Positions 7,615 to 15,836 are shown, counted from the first letter of the stretch. The stretch: 64,000 nucleotides of DNA from Oscillibacter sp. (GCA_022652815.1 JALCRR010000003.1:1-64000), one strand, 5' to 3'. Numbers and translations are program-made. The notes: a model not told the origin generated them from the sequence alone.

Positions 7615-9336
7615 ATGACAAACCAAACTTTTGCAGAACTCTCCCTTTCCCCCGAACTGTTGGCAGCTGTGACTGAAATGGGTTTCACCGCGACCACCGA
7701 TATCCAAGCGGAGGCCATTCCCGTCATCCGCAGCGGTGCCGATATTCTAGCGCGTTCTCAGACCGGCACCGGCAAAACCGTTGCCTTCGGAATCCCTGCC
7801 GTGGAATGCGTTGATGCGGATGTGCAGGGTGTTCAAGTACTGGTACTGTCCCCAACGCGGGAGCTGGCGCACCAGTGCGGGGAGGAAATCCGCAAGCTGG
7901 CAAAACACCTGCCCTACGTCCACTCCACCGATATCTGCGGCGGTTCGGACTACCGGGATCAGTTCCGTAATCTGCGGGACGCCAATCTGGTCATCGGCAC
8001 TCCTGGCCGCATTATGGATCATATGCGCCGCGGTACACTGAACCTTAGCGGGCTGAAAATGGTCATTCTGGACGAGGCTGACGAAATGCTGAACATGGGC
8101 TTTCGGGAGGATATTGAGGTCATTCTTCAAGACGTGCCGGAACAACGGCAGATCGTCCTGTTCTCTGCCACGCTGCCGGAGGAGATTCTGACCATCGCGG
8201 AGCAGTTCCAGCATGAGCCTGTCCGCATCGACGTGAACCACGATCAAGTGACGCTAGACGCCATCAAGCAGGTGTTTGTGGATGTGCCGCCCAAGCAGAA
8301 AACCGAGGCGTTGCTCCTGCTGCTGCACTATTACCGTCCCCATCGCGCCATCATCTTCTCCAATACGAAGACCATGGTGGACGAGCTGGCCGAAAAGCTC
8401 AGCGGCGCAGGCTTTTCCGTGGAGGGTCTCCACGGCGATATGAAGCAGCTGCAGCGCACCACGGTGATGAACGGCTTCCGCAAGGGGAGAGTGTCCATCC
8501 TGGTTGCAACGGACGTTGCCGCTCGCGGCATCGACGTCAGCGATATCGACTATGTGGTGAACTTCGACATTCCCAAGGAGTCCGATTCCTACGTCCACCG
8601 CATCGGCCGGACCGGCCGTGCGGGGAAAACCGGCACGGCGCTGACACTATGCTGCGGGCGGATGCAGATGATGCAGCTGCGCCGTCTTGCTGCGCGGGTG
8701 AAGTCCGAGATCACACAGATCGATATTCCCACCGTGACAGACATTGAGAACGCCGATGAGCACAGAACCATCCAGTCCATTGAGGACGCCATGCAGTCCG
8801 AGCCGATGCCGTTCCATACGGAGATGATTCGTCAGCTGATGGACAAGGGTTACGCACCAGAGCGTATCGCGGCAGCCCTTCTCGGGATGCGCGGCGTGGG
8901 CAGTACCGGCAAGCTGAAGGATCTCACCGGCGTTGTGAAGAAGATTGCAGTCAGAGAGCATCGCCCCATGGCGGGTATCGTGTTCAACATTGGCAGTGCC
9001 AATCGTGTGACAGAACGCCACATCATCGGCGCGGTTACGGAGCGGGCGGGCATCAGCTCCCACGATCTGGGCAAGATTCAGATTACCGAGTCCTTCTCCA
9101 CGGTTACGGTTCCCGCCGAGATGGTGGACGATGTGATTCTCGCCATGCGCGGCTGTAAGATCTGCGGCAAGCCGGTGGTGGCCATGCCCATGCCGGAGCA
9201 GAAGAATCATTTTCGCGCAAAGCCGAAGGCAGTGGTAAAACCTGCACCCCGCGGCAACACAGGGCTCCGTCGCAGCGCTCCGCGGAAGGACTGGAAAGGC
9301 CCGAAGAAGGGCAAGACCGCCGACCACAGAAAGTAA
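7615..9336 (+). CDS. DEAD-box ATP-dependent RNA helicase with DbpA-type RNA-binding domain
   Basis: 573-aa cytosolic helicase that unwinds RNA, probably in ribosome assembly or mRNA turnover. Motifs in order: Q motif around residues 24-31, Walker A SQTGTGKT (48-55), PTREL (80-84), GTPGR (128-132), DEAD (153-156), SAT (184-186), then VATDVAARGIDV and HRIGRTGRAG in the second RecA domain. Residues about 445-525 form a DbpA-type RNA-binding domain, which in DbpA/YxiN proteins recognises 23S rRNA, and the tail is Lys/Arg-rich. GAGGA precedes the ATG by about 6 bases. Monocistronic, with its own hairpin downstream. CshA-like and DbpA/YxiN-like roles cannot be separated here. Confidence 0.92.
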   Translation: MTNQTFAELSLSPELLAAVTEMGFTATTDIQAEAIPVIRSGADILARSQTGTGKTVAFGIPAVECVDADVQGVQVLVLSPTRELAHQCGEEIRKLAKHLPYVHSTDICGGSDYRDQFRNLRDANLVIGTPGRIMDHMRRGTLNLSGLKMVILDEADEMLNMGFREDIEVILQDVPEQRQIVLFSATLPEEILTIAEQFQHEPVRIDVNHDQVTLDAIKQVFVDVPPKQKTEALLLLLHYYRPHRAIIFSNTKTMVDELAEKLSGAGFSVEGLHGDMKQLQRTTVMNGFRKGRVSILVATDVAARGIDVSDIDYVVNFDIPKESDSYVHRIGRTGRAGKTGTALTLCCGRMQMMQLRRLAARVKSEITQIDIPTVTDIENADEHRTIQSIEDAMQSEPMPFHTEMIRQLMDKGYAPERIAAALLGMRGVGSTGKLKDLTGVVKKIAVREHRPMAGIVFNIGSANRVTERHIIGAVTERAGISSHDLGKIQITESFSTVTVPAEMVDDVILAMRGCKICGKPVVAMPMPEQKNHFRAKPKAVVKPAPRGNTGLRRSAPRKDWKGPKKGKTADHRK

Positions 9337-9384
9337 AACACATATATAATCGGTTGTTGTGCGGCTTTTGCAAGTACGACATTG

Positions 9385-9417
9385 AAATGGGGCGGGTCAT
9401 TTGGACCCACCCCATTT
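9385..9417 (+). terminator. Terminator after the DEAD-box helicase gene
   Basis: AAATGGGG-C-GGGTC pairs with GACCC-A-CCCCATTT around a short loop, with one C/A mismatch. The T run that follows is weak (GATATTTTCC). Confidence 0.55.
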
Positions 9418-9643
9418 GATATTTTCCAAAGGATTGAGAGATAGAGACAAGGTACATCGTGGTTGTGTTGTATCTACGTTCTATGTTCCACCGCCATTCT
9501 TAGGAGAGTGGAAAACCCTCTAAAACATCATGCATTGCGTAAAAACGTCTCGCCAGGTTTGCCTTAGTATTTCAAATCGTTCATCCATGCACTGGTTTCA
9601 AAATTGGATGCATTGACCGATGTATCGATATTGCTATTTCATA
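9418..9643. other. Intergenic stretch with nothing recognised
   Basis: About 225 bases between the helicase terminator and the arsR promoter. Short out-of-frame peptides such as PPFLGEWK were seen, but no gene, RNA or repeat could be supported. Confidence 0.4.
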
Positions 9644-9695
9644 TTGACATTTTTTGATTTGGCGCATATACTGTATCGTATCAAGATAATTTGAT
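9644..9695 (+). promoter_or_regulatory. Promoter and ArsR operator of the ars operon
   Basis: TTGACA (9644-9649), 17 bases, TATACT (9667-9672). The dyad ATCAA-GATAAT-TTGAT (9680-9695) lies between the -10 and the arsR start. It matches the ATCAA...TTGAT style of known ArsR/SmtB operators, so metalloid binding to ArsR should release transcription of the whole operon. Confidence 0.8.
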
Positions 9696-9710
9696 ATGAG
9701 GTGATCGGGA

Positions 9711-10025
9711 TTGGAGCTTTCTCCGGAGAAAAACGCAAAGGTGTTCAAGGCGTTTTGTGATGAAAAGCGACTGGCAATTTTGGAGTTGCTGCGCAGCGGC
9801 GAAAAGTGTGCCTGTGTACTTTTGGACGATCTGGACATGGGGCAGTCCGGACTGTCCTACCACATGAAGATTCTGTGTGAATCCGGTATTGTGGAAAGCA
9901 GGCAGGAGGGCAAGTGGACACACTATAAAATCAGTGACCAGGGCAGCCGCGAAGCGCTCCTTTTGCTCAAAGCCATTACCACGCCTAATGCAGCGGCAAA
10001 CGACAAAGGCTGCTGCAGCAAATAA
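9711..10025 (+). CDS. arsR: ArsR/SmtB-family metalloregulatory repressor
   Basis: 104-aa winged-helix repressor starting with TTG, preceded by GAGGTGAT with a 7-base gap. The family motif around the recognition helix reads LRSGEKCACVLLDDL then GLSYHMKILCESGIVESR. C33 and C35 occupy the place of the As(III)/Sb(III)-sensing CxC of classical ArsR, with C16 and C56 as possible further ligands; the C-terminus adds GCCSK. It heads an operon containing an arsenite exporter and arsenate reductase, so arsenite or antimonite is the likely inducer. A hairpin with T run directly follows the gene, so downstream genes may receive only part of its transcription. Confidence 0.9.
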   Translation: MELSPEKNAKVFKAFCDEKRLAILELLRSGEKCACVLLDDLDMGQSGLSYHMKILCESGIVESRQEGKWTHYKISDQGSREALLLLKAITTPNAAANDKGCCSK

Positions 10026-10051
10026 AAACCATCTGAAATCAGATGGTTTTT
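10025..10051 (+). terminator. Hairpin terminator or attenuator after arsR
   Basis: AAAACCATCTGA pairs perfectly with TCAGATGGTTTT around two bases and is followed by TATT. It lies between arsR and the rest of the operon, so it may lower read-through and set the ratio of repressor to transport genes. Confidence 0.7.
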
Positions 10052-10118
10052 ATTCGACACAATAGATCAATTTTTTTCGATACGACTATGTGAGCTAGAA
10101 AAGAGAGGTAGTATCCCT

Positions 10119-11132
10119 ATGGAAATTCTGCAAACTATATGGCTGTTCATTCAAAACCAAGTACTTGGGATGAAATGGCTGAACAGTGTCATCGGCAATC
10201 TGCTTTCGCTCCTCGGTCTGGATGTGACCGGGCGAGTTGGCGGCAGTGTGCAATTCTTTCTTTACGATGTGCTGAAGATCACCGTGCTGCTGTGCGTGCT
10301 AATTTTCATCATCTCGTACATCCAAAGCTACTTTCCACCGGAGCGCAGCAAGAAAATTATGAGCCGCTTTCACGGCATCTGGGCCAACTGCATCGCGGCA
10401 CTGCTTGGCACCGTGACGCCCTTTTGCTCCTGCTCGTCCATTCCGCTGTTCATCGGCTTTACCAGCGCAGGACTGCCGCTGGGCGTGACCTTCTCCTTTC
10501 TGATTTCCTCCCCCATGGTGGATCTCGGCTCTTTGGTGCTCCTCATGAGCATCTTCGGTGCAAAGGTCGCCATTGTCTATGTGATCGTTGGGCTGGTAAT
10601 TGCCGTCATCGGCGGCACGCTGATTGAAAAGCTGCACATGGAAAACTATGTGGAGGAATTTATCCGCAATGCCAGCAGCGTAGACATCGAATCCCCGGAT
10701 TTGACGAAGAAAGAGCGTGTCCTTTACGCGAAGGATCAAGTGGTTGCCACCTTCAAAAAGGTGCTGCCATATATTCTCATCGGCGTGGGCATCGGCGCCA
10801 TCATTCACAACTGGATTCCCGAGAGCTGGATTGAGATGGTTCTGGGCAGCAACAATCCCTTCGGTGTGGTGCTGGCGACGCTGCTGGGCGTTCCCATGTA
10901 CGCCGATATTTTCGGCACCATTCCGGTGGCGGAAGCCCTGCTCTACAAGGGCGCACAGCTTGGCACGGTGCTTGCCTTCATGATGGCGGTTACCACACTG
11001 TCGCTTCCCTCCATCATCATGCTGCGCAAAGCCGTCAAGCCGAAGCTGCTGGGACTGTTTGTGGCAATCTGCACGGTGGGCATTATTATCGTTGGATATT
11101 TGTTTAATGCGTTCCAGTTTCTGTTTATTTAA
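10119..11132 (+). CDS. ArsP/UPF0718 (YraQ-like) permease
   Basis: 337-aa polytopic membrane protein of the DUF318/ArsP family. Family members export trivalent organoarsenicals such as methylarsenite. About eight hydrophobic segments are visible. The family signature TPFCSCSSIPLFIGF (C103, C105) lies near the end of the third, and GVPMYADIFGTIPVAEALL forms the second conserved block. GAGAGG precedes the ATG. It follows arsR by 93 bases and precedes a ferredoxin-like gene. Related permeases also occur with redox-active disulfide proteins, as here, so the substrate could be arsenical or another thiol-reactive compound. Confidence 0.85.
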   Translation: MEILQTIWLFIQNQVLGMKWLNSVIGNLLSLLGLDVTGRVGGSVQFFLYDVLKITVLLCVLIFIISYIQSYFPPERSKKIMSRFHGIWANCIAALLGTVTPFCSCSSIPLFIGFTSAGLPLGVTFSFLISSPMVDLGSLVLLMSIFGAKVAIVYVIVGLVIAVIGGTLIEKLHMENYVEEFIRNASSVDIESPDLTKKERVLYAKDQVVATFKKVLPYILIGVGIGAIIHNWIPESWIEMVLGSNNPFGVVLATLLGVPMYADIFGTIPVAEALLYKGAQLGTVLAFMMAVTTLSLPSIIMLRKAVKPKLLGLFVAICTVGIIIVGYLFNAFQFLFI

Positions 11133-11148
11133 CTGAGGAGGATAAAAA

Positions 11149-11427
11149 ATGGCAAAAAATTGGTATCCGGTCATTGACTATGTGACCTGCGCAGAGTGCG
11201 GCACCTGCGTGAATTTCTGTTCTCACGGCGTGTATGACAAGGCAAAAGCGCCGTCCCCGGTGGTGGTACAGCCTGTGAACTGCATTGACCACTGCCACGG
11301 CTGCGGCAACCAGTGCCCTCACGGAGCCATTACCTACGTGGGGGATGACACCAGCTGGACGCCGCCAAACGGTGAACAGCCCGCAGATGATGGGTCATCC
11401 TGCTGCTGTGGAGGAAACTGCCAATGA
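11149..11427 (+). CDS. 4Fe-4S ferredoxin-like protein with a Cys-rich C-terminal tail
   Basis: 92 aa. Two cysteine clusters, C14-C17-C20-C24 and C45-C49-C52-C56 (CIDHCHGCGNQCP), fit two iron-sulfur clusters of ferredoxin type. The protein ends in CCCGGNC (C85-C87, C91), a motif repeated in the redox protein four genes downstream, suggesting a shared soft-metal or arsenite ligand. RBS GAGGAGG lies before the ATG, and the gene overlaps the following thioredoxin gene by 4 bases. Cytosolic electron carrier or metal-binding partner of the permease are both possible; no enzyme partner is evident. Confidence 0.8.
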   Translation: MAKNWYPVIDYVTCAECGTCVNFCSHGVYDKAKAPSPVVVQPVNCIDHCHGCGNQCPHGAITYVGDDTSWTPPNGEQPADDGSSCCCGGNCQ

Positions 11428-11990
11428 GCAAACAATCGGCGCTGAAAATTTTGGTTCTGGCGCTGATCCTTGTGGCAATCATGGGTATCTGGGCCGTCAA
11501 AAATAAGCCAACAGAGAACCAACCATCAGCGTCTTTCACAACAAGCGACTCTGCTGCCAGCTTGGTACAGCCAGACAATGACACGGATTTTATTCTGGAG
11601 ACAAGCACGATTGATCTGGAGTCGCTCTCCGCTTATGGTCTGCCGCTCATCATTGATTTTGGCTCAGATTCCTGCATTCCCTGCAAGGAGATGGCTCCGG
11701 TATTGCAAACGATGAACGCGGAAATGCAGGGCAAGGCCATCATCAAATTTGTGGATGTATGGAAAAACCAAAGCGCGGCGGATGGCTTTCCTGTTCAGGT
11801 GATTCCCACGCAAATATTGATTGGTGCAGACGGAAATCCTTATGTGCCAAGCGAAGATATAACCTCGCAAATTGAACTGACACAGTACACCTATAAAGAC
11901 ACCGGCGAGCTTGCCTTTACCGTACATCAAGGTGGACTGACGGAGGAGCAGATGCGGCTGATTCTGTCTGACATGGGGGTGGAGGAATGA
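11424..11990 (+). CDS. Membrane-anchored thioredoxin-like protein
   Basis: 188 aa with one N-terminal membrane segment (residues 7-26) and a thioredoxin fold outside the membrane. The active site is CIPC (C84, C87) after LIIDFGSDS, and the cis-proline region reads VQVIPTQILI. The ATG overlaps the ferredoxin-like gene by 4 bases, and the 3' end overlaps ccdA by 4, so the three are translationally coupled. By analogy with ResA/CcdA pairs it would be kept reduced by CcdA and reduce a target outside the cytoplasm. Its target in an arsenic operon is unknown. Confidence 0.85.
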   Translation: MSKQSALKILVLALILVAIMGIWAVKNKPTENQPSASFTTSDSAASLVQPDNDTDFILETSTIDLESLSAYGLPLIIDFGSDSCIPCKEMAPVLQTMNAEMQGKAIIKFVDVWKNQSAADGFPVQVIPTQILIGADGNPYVPSEDITSQIELTQYTYKDTGELAFTVHQGGLTEEQMRLILSDMGVEE

Positions 11991-12676
11991 CCGCCCTGCT
12001 GGAGAGCATTTCAAAGCTGATGTTGGAAAACCTCTGGGTTGCGCCGCTCTTGGCATTGCTTGCAGGGATGCTGACCTCCTTTACGCCGTGCTCACTCAGC
12101 AGCATTCCACTGGTGATTGGCTATGTGGGCGGCGCCGGCGCACGGGACACCAAAAGAGCACTGCGTTTGTCGGTAACCTTTGCGCTTGGCTCAGCGGTAA
12201 CTTTTACCGTGCTGGGTGTGATTGCCGCCACAGCAGGTAGTCTGATGGGTACTTCCACAAGCTGGTGGTATATTATTCTTGGGATTCTCATGGTTTTGAT
12301 GGCCTTACAGACCTGGGGAATTTTTGAAATCATTCCCTCTAGCTATCTGCTTGCAAGAAATACGAAAAAAGGCTATGCGGGAGCCTTTCTCGCCGGTATT
12401 TTGGGCGGCATCTTTTCGTCGCCCTGCTCCACGCCGGTTCTGATTGCGCTGCTTGCGATTGTGGCCGGGAAAGGCAGTCTTGCATGGGGAATTTTGCTGC
12501 TGCTACTGTATTCCATCGGGCATGGAATTCTCGCCGTGATTGCTGGTACGTCCATTGGCTTTGTGCAAAAGCTTTCCCAAAGTGAAAAGTATGGCAAGGC
12601 CAGCGGAATTTTGAAAATTGTCATGGGCGGTGTGATTTTGCTCATGGGATTTTATTTGTTTTATTTGGGCTTTTAA
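11987..12676 (+). CDS. ccdA: CcdA-type transmembrane thiol-disulfide transporter
   Basis: 229 aa, six predicted membrane segments. The conserved cysteines of the CcdA/DsbD-beta family are present in FTPCSLSSIP (C35) and FSSPCSTPVL (C147), each before a proline-containing kink. The family passes reducing equivalents from cytosolic thioredoxin across the membrane. Overlap with the anchored thioredoxin gene indicates that protein is the acceptor. CcdA usually serves cytochrome c maturation or spore formation; here its place inside an ars operon points to a dedicated thiol relay. Confidence 0.88.
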   Translation: MTALLESISKLMLENLWVAPLLALLAGMLTSFTPCSLSSIPLVIGYVGGAGARDTKRALRLSVTFALGSAVTFTVLGVIAATAGSLMGTSTSWWYIILGILMVLMALQTWGIFEIIPSSYLLARNTKKGYAGAFLAGILGGIFSSPCSTPVLIALLAIVAGKGSLAWGILLLLLYSIGHGILAVIAGTSIGFVQKLSQSEKYGKASGILKIVMGGVILLMGFYLFYLGF

Positions 12677-12705
12677 ATACAAATCATTTTTAGGAGGATT
12701 TTATT

Positions 12706-13146
12706 ATGGGACTGTTTGGTTTTGGCAAGAAAAAAGAGGAAGAATTGGTGCAGTGTGCGTGCGGCGGAATGTGCAAGCCCTCCGACATTGCAGCGAAGAA
12801 GGCTGCTGAGGAAGCAGAAAAAGCAAAAACGTCCGGTTGCTGCTGCGGCGGCAACTGCAATGCAGAAACCATGGCTGAGGCAGAAAAAGCGAAGGTCAGC
12901 GGTGCAGCAGTTAAAGTGCTGGGTTCCGGCTGTGCCAAGTGCAACGCACTGGAAGCGGCTACGGTGGAAGCACTCAAAGAACTGGGAATGGATGCGGCCA
13001 TTGACCACGTAACAGACTTCACACAGATCGCAGCCTACGGCGTGATGACGACTCCGGCTCTGGTGGTAGACGGGAAGGTAGTTTCCTTCGGTAAGGTGCT
13101 GAAAAAGGATGAAGTCATCAAGATTTTGAAAAAAGTGCGGGGGTAA
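12706..13146 (+). CDS. Cys-rich redox-active disulfide (thioredoxin-fold) protein
   Basis: 146 aa in three parts. The N-terminus carries CACGGMC (C17, C19, C23) and CCCGGNC (C45-C47, C51) separated by an Ala/Lys/Glu-rich helix. From residue 67 follows a small thioredoxin-fold domain of the TM0996/MTH895 'redox-active disulfide protein 2' type, with CxxC in GSGCAKCNALE (C76, C79) and the TTPALVVDG block. A good AGGAGG site precedes the ATG. The repeated CxCGGxC motif matches the tail of the ferredoxin-like protein upstream and may bind As(III) or another soft metal. It sits directly before acr3 (4-base gap), suggesting a chaperone or reductase feeding the exporter. Confidence 0.82.
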   Translation: MGLFGFGKKKEEELVQCACGGMCKPSDIAAKKAAEEAEKAKTSGCCCGGNCNAETMAEAEKAKVSGAAVKVLGSGCAKCNALEAATVEALKELGMDAAIDHVTDFTQIAAYGVMTTPALVVDGKVVSFGKVLKKDEVIKILKKVRG

Positions 13147-13150
13147 GCAG

Positions 13151-14197
13151 ATGTCAAGTGAAAAACCACAGGGCATCGGATTCTTTCAGAAGTATTTGAC
13201 AGTATGGGTGGCGCTCTGCATGGCAGTGGGTGTCCTAATCGGGAAGTTTCTGCCTGCTGTCCCGGCTTTTTTGGGGCGTTTTGAATATGCCAGAGTCTCC
13301 ATTCCGGTTGCAATCCTCATTTGGGTGATGATTTACCCCATGATGATGAAGGTGGATTTCCAGAGTGTCAAAAATGTTGGCAAAAATCCGAAGGGCTTGT
13401 TTGTCACATGGGTGACCAACTGGCTGATTAAACCGTTTACCATGTACGGTATTGCGTCCTTGTTTTTCTATGTGGTATTCAAGGGGCTGATTGCTCCCGA
13501 TCTTGCCAAAGAATATCTGGCAGGCGCTGTTCTGCTGGGAGCTGCCCCCTGCACGGCAATGGTGTTTGTATGGAGTACCTTGACAAAGGGAAATCCTGCC
13601 TATACCGTGGTACAGGTAGCGACCAACGATTTGATTATTCTGGTTGCCTTTGTGCCGATTGTGAAATTCCTGCTGGGTGTTTCCAAAGTATCCGTGCCAT
13701 GGGATACGCTGATTTTGTCGGTGGTTTTGTTTGTGGTCATTCCTCTTGCAGGCGGAATATTGACCCGTGTGCTGGTCACGAAGCATAAAGGTACAGACTA
13801 TTTTGAGAACATCTTTGTCCACAAATTTGATAACGCCACCAGCGTGGGACTGTTGCTCACATTAGCGGTGCTGTTCTCGTTCCAAGGTGATGTGATTCTG
13901 AGCAATCCGCTGCACATTCTGCTGATTGCCGTGCCGTTGGTGCTGCAAACTTTCCTAATTTTCTTCATCGCTTATTTTGCCTGCAAGTGGTTGAAGCTGC
14001 CCCATGACATCGCCGCTCCGGCTGGGATGATCGGCGCTTCCAACTTTTTTGAACTGGCGGTAGCTGTTGCCATAGCCCTGTTTGGTACGACCTCACCCGC
14101 AGCACTTGCCACGGTGGTGGGAGTGCTGACGGAGGTGCCGGTGATGCTGCTTTTGGTGCGCTTTGCCAACAAGACAAAAGGTTGGTTTCCGGCATGA
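13151..14197 (+). CDS. acr3: ACR3-family arsenite efflux permease
   Basis: 348 aa, ten predicted membrane segments, normal length for bacterial ACR3. The essential cysteine lies in LLGAAPCTAMVFVWS (C134), and ASNFFELAVAVAIALFG forms the second family block with its conserved glutamate. It exports arsenite (some members antimonite) using the proton gradient, without needing an ATPase. The gene begins 4 bases after the Cys-rich redox protein and its stop overlaps the arsC start (ATGA). Some annotation systems call this family ArsB, but the sequence is ACR3 rather than the unrelated ArsB. Confidence 0.93.
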   Translation: MSSEKPQGIGFFQKYLTVWVALCMAVGVLIGKFLPAVPAFLGRFEYARVSIPVAILIWVMIYPMMMKVDFQSVKNVGKNPKGLFVTWVTNWLIKPFTMYGIASLFFYVVFKGLIAPDLAKEYLAGAVLLGAAPCTAMVFVWSTLTKGNPAYTVVQVATNDLIILVAFVPIVKFLLGVSKVSVPWDTLILSVVLFVVIPLAGGILTRVLVTKHKGTDYFENIFVHKFDNATSVGLLLTLAVLFSFQGDVILSNPLHILLIAVPLVLQTFLIFFIAYFACKWLKLPHDIAAPAGMIGASNFFELAVAVAIALFGTTSPAALATVVGVLTEVPVMLLLVRFANKTKGWFPA

Positions 14198-14604
14198 ATA
14201 AGCCGAAGATAGCCTTTATCTGCGTTCACAATTCCTGCCGCAGTCAGATTGCCGAAGCATTAGGTAAATATCTTGCGGCCAATGCGTTTGAGAGTTATTC
14301 TGCCGGGACGGAAACTAAACCGCAGATCAATCAAGATGCTGTGCGGCTGATGAAACAGCTCTATGACATTGATATGGAGCGATCCCAGTACAGCAAACTG
14401 CTGGAGGATCTTCCGCCGGTGGATCTTGTGGTTACGATGGGATGCAATGTGCAGTGCCCCAATTTACCCTGCAAGCATCGTGAGGACTGGGGACTGGATG
14501 ACCCCACTGGGAAAAGCGACGCGGAATTTGAGCGGACGATTCAAGCAATTTACTCAAAAATCGAAAATTTACGAGAGCGCATCATGGACGGTACACTGCA
14601 ATAA
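14194..14604 (+). CDS. arsC: Arsenate reductase, low-molecular-weight phosphatase type
   Basis: 136-aa thioredoxin-coupled ArsC that reduces arsenate to arsenite for export. The catalytic P-loop is CVHNSCRS (C10, R16). The redox relay cysteines appear in TMGCNVQCPNLPC (C84, C88, C93), and WGLDDPTGKS carries the general-acid aspartate. The start at 14194 is chosen because ATGA overlaps the acr3 stop; an upstream TTG at 14182 would extend it by four residues. Reduction needs thioredoxin, so the two thioredoxin-fold proteins in the operon are candidate partners. Confidence 0.93.
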   Translation: MNKPKIAFICVHNSCRSQIAEALGKYLAANAFESYSAGTETKPQINQDAVRLMKQLYDIDMERSQYSKLLEDLPPVDLVVTMGCNVQCPNLPCKHREDWGLDDPTGKSDAEFERTIQAIYSKIENLRERIMDGTLQ

Positions 14605-15212
14605 GGGAGAAATTGACCTAATTACACGCAGCGTGCTGCAGCGACACCCACACTTACCCAACGCAGAGAATTTCCGGAATACTGTTTGGGGTGAGAACGT
14701 GAATCTTCATTTTGCTGCGCAATTTACAGAGACTTGGGGATGGTCATGGTCCGACACGACTTGACTTCAGATGATCCTGCCGCTGTAATTCTAGATATGT
14801 GGTAAAAGCGGTGATAGGCAAAAAAACGCACGAATCATTTTTAGGCTGATCAAAATTGAAGAAGTGCCAGTCAGACAGTAAATTGAAAATCAGATTCTTC
14901 CCCAGTTGAATGTTTTGGCGGAAGGTGATTATCAAACCGCTTGCACCGATGCCAGCAAGACAAATAAACGGAGGAAAACACAATCAAGCCGTCGGGATCA
15001 GACTACGATTTGATGACGGTTTTCAAAGATTCATGAAAAGAAAGGGGAGCGGTGCAGTACGATGCCTCTTCACTTTTCATCAAAGATGCCGCCTCTTGTG
15101 CAAGACCAATCAAATGAGGGAACTGCAGCGCTGCAATAGCTTTGGACACATCTTGATTCTTTGCGTCTGAGCGCTTCTGCTCCAAAAGCTGCTGATTCAA
15201 ATGTGACCGGGC
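14605..15212. other. Intergenic region after the ars operon with no recognised gene
   Basis: About 600 bases with only short open frames on both strands (for example 14744-14983 and 15003-15233, minus strand), none with a familiar family signature. The region ends at a very strong plus-strand terminator, which may serve as the distant end of the ars transcript or belong to a lost gene. It may hold decayed mobile or accessory DNA. Confidence 0.4.
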
Positions 15213-15261
15213 ATACCCCCTCACCGAAAGCAATTTGCTTTTGGTGAGGGGGTATGTTTTT
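15213..15261 (+). terminator. Long rho-independent terminator
   Basis: ATACCCCCTCACC...GGTGAGGGGGTAT (15213-15225 with 15243-15255) is extended inward by AAAGCA/TGCTTT, giving about 20 base pairs with a 3-base loop, then GTTTTT. It is unusually long and GC-rich and lies 610 bases after arsC. Confidence 0.8.
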
Positions 15262-15440
15262 CACAGGGTAAAAGAGATTTGTGAGAGTTCTCATCATTTC
15301 TGCTCCCGCATTTGAAAAGGAATCTATGGATTTTTCTATTATCTGGAAGGAAAGCTGCGGCTTACAGGTTGCTTACCATATACCCTCCAAATTTTCCTTA
15401 TCCACGTGCACAATACACTGACAGGTCAAGTTTTCAAAAT

Positions 15441-15470
15441 AAAAGAGAGAGTCAAAAGACTCTCCCTTTT
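15441..15470 (-). terminator. Terminator of the DtxR/MntR-type regulator gene
   Basis: GAGAGTC-AAAA-GACTCTC with flanking A and T runs on both sides, directly after the regulator's stop codon. It can work in both directions. Confidence 0.7.
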
Positions 15471-15836
15471 TTATTTCTGATTGACAAATTCCTGAATCTT
15501 CCGAAACGTCTCATTATTCAAGTCATGCTCGACTTTGCAGGCGTCTTCTGCGGCGATCTCGGGGGAGACGCCCAACTTGGTAAACAGCTGGGTGATGGTC
15601 TTATGTCGGCTGTATATCTGGGAGGCAATTTCCATTCCGCTGTCGTTCAGCGTAATCAGTCCATCGGATGCCATGCGAATGTATCCGTTTTCCCGCAGCT
15701 TTTTCATGGCGATGCTGACGCTTGGCTTGGAATATCCCAGCTCATTGACAATATCAATGGATCGCACCTGCCCCAGACGTTCCTGCAGGATCAAAATGGA
15801 CTCCAGATAGTCCTCCGCTGATTCGTGGATTACCAT
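15471..15836 (-). CDS. DtxR/MntR-family metal-dependent transcriptional regulator
   Basis: 121 aa with the DtxR-type helix-turn-helix (SAEDYLESILILQERLGQVR then GYSKPSVSIAMKKLRENGYI) and a helical metal-binding and dimerisation part (EIASQIYSRHKTITQLFTKLGV, DACKVEHDLNNETF). The C...E..H pattern late in the protein is typical of the metal site of MntR/IdeR-like regulators. There is no SH3-like third domain, as in MntR. The start at 15836 follows AAAGGGG and gives the conserved N-terminus; the longer open frame upstream is non-homologous. Manganese or iron is the likely co-repressor. No transporter gene adjoins it. Confidence 0.85.
   Translation of the reverse strand: MVIHESAEDYLESILILQERLGQVRSIDIVNELGYSKPSVSIAMKKLRENGYIRMASDGLITLNDSGMEIASQIYSRHKTITQLFTKLGVSPEIAAEDACKVEHDLNNETFRKIQEFVNQK

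Noticed and set aside
15003..15233. 76-codon minus-strand frame in the ars downstream region
   Set aside because: No recognised family, its start overlaps the strong terminator stem, and composition is unconvincing.
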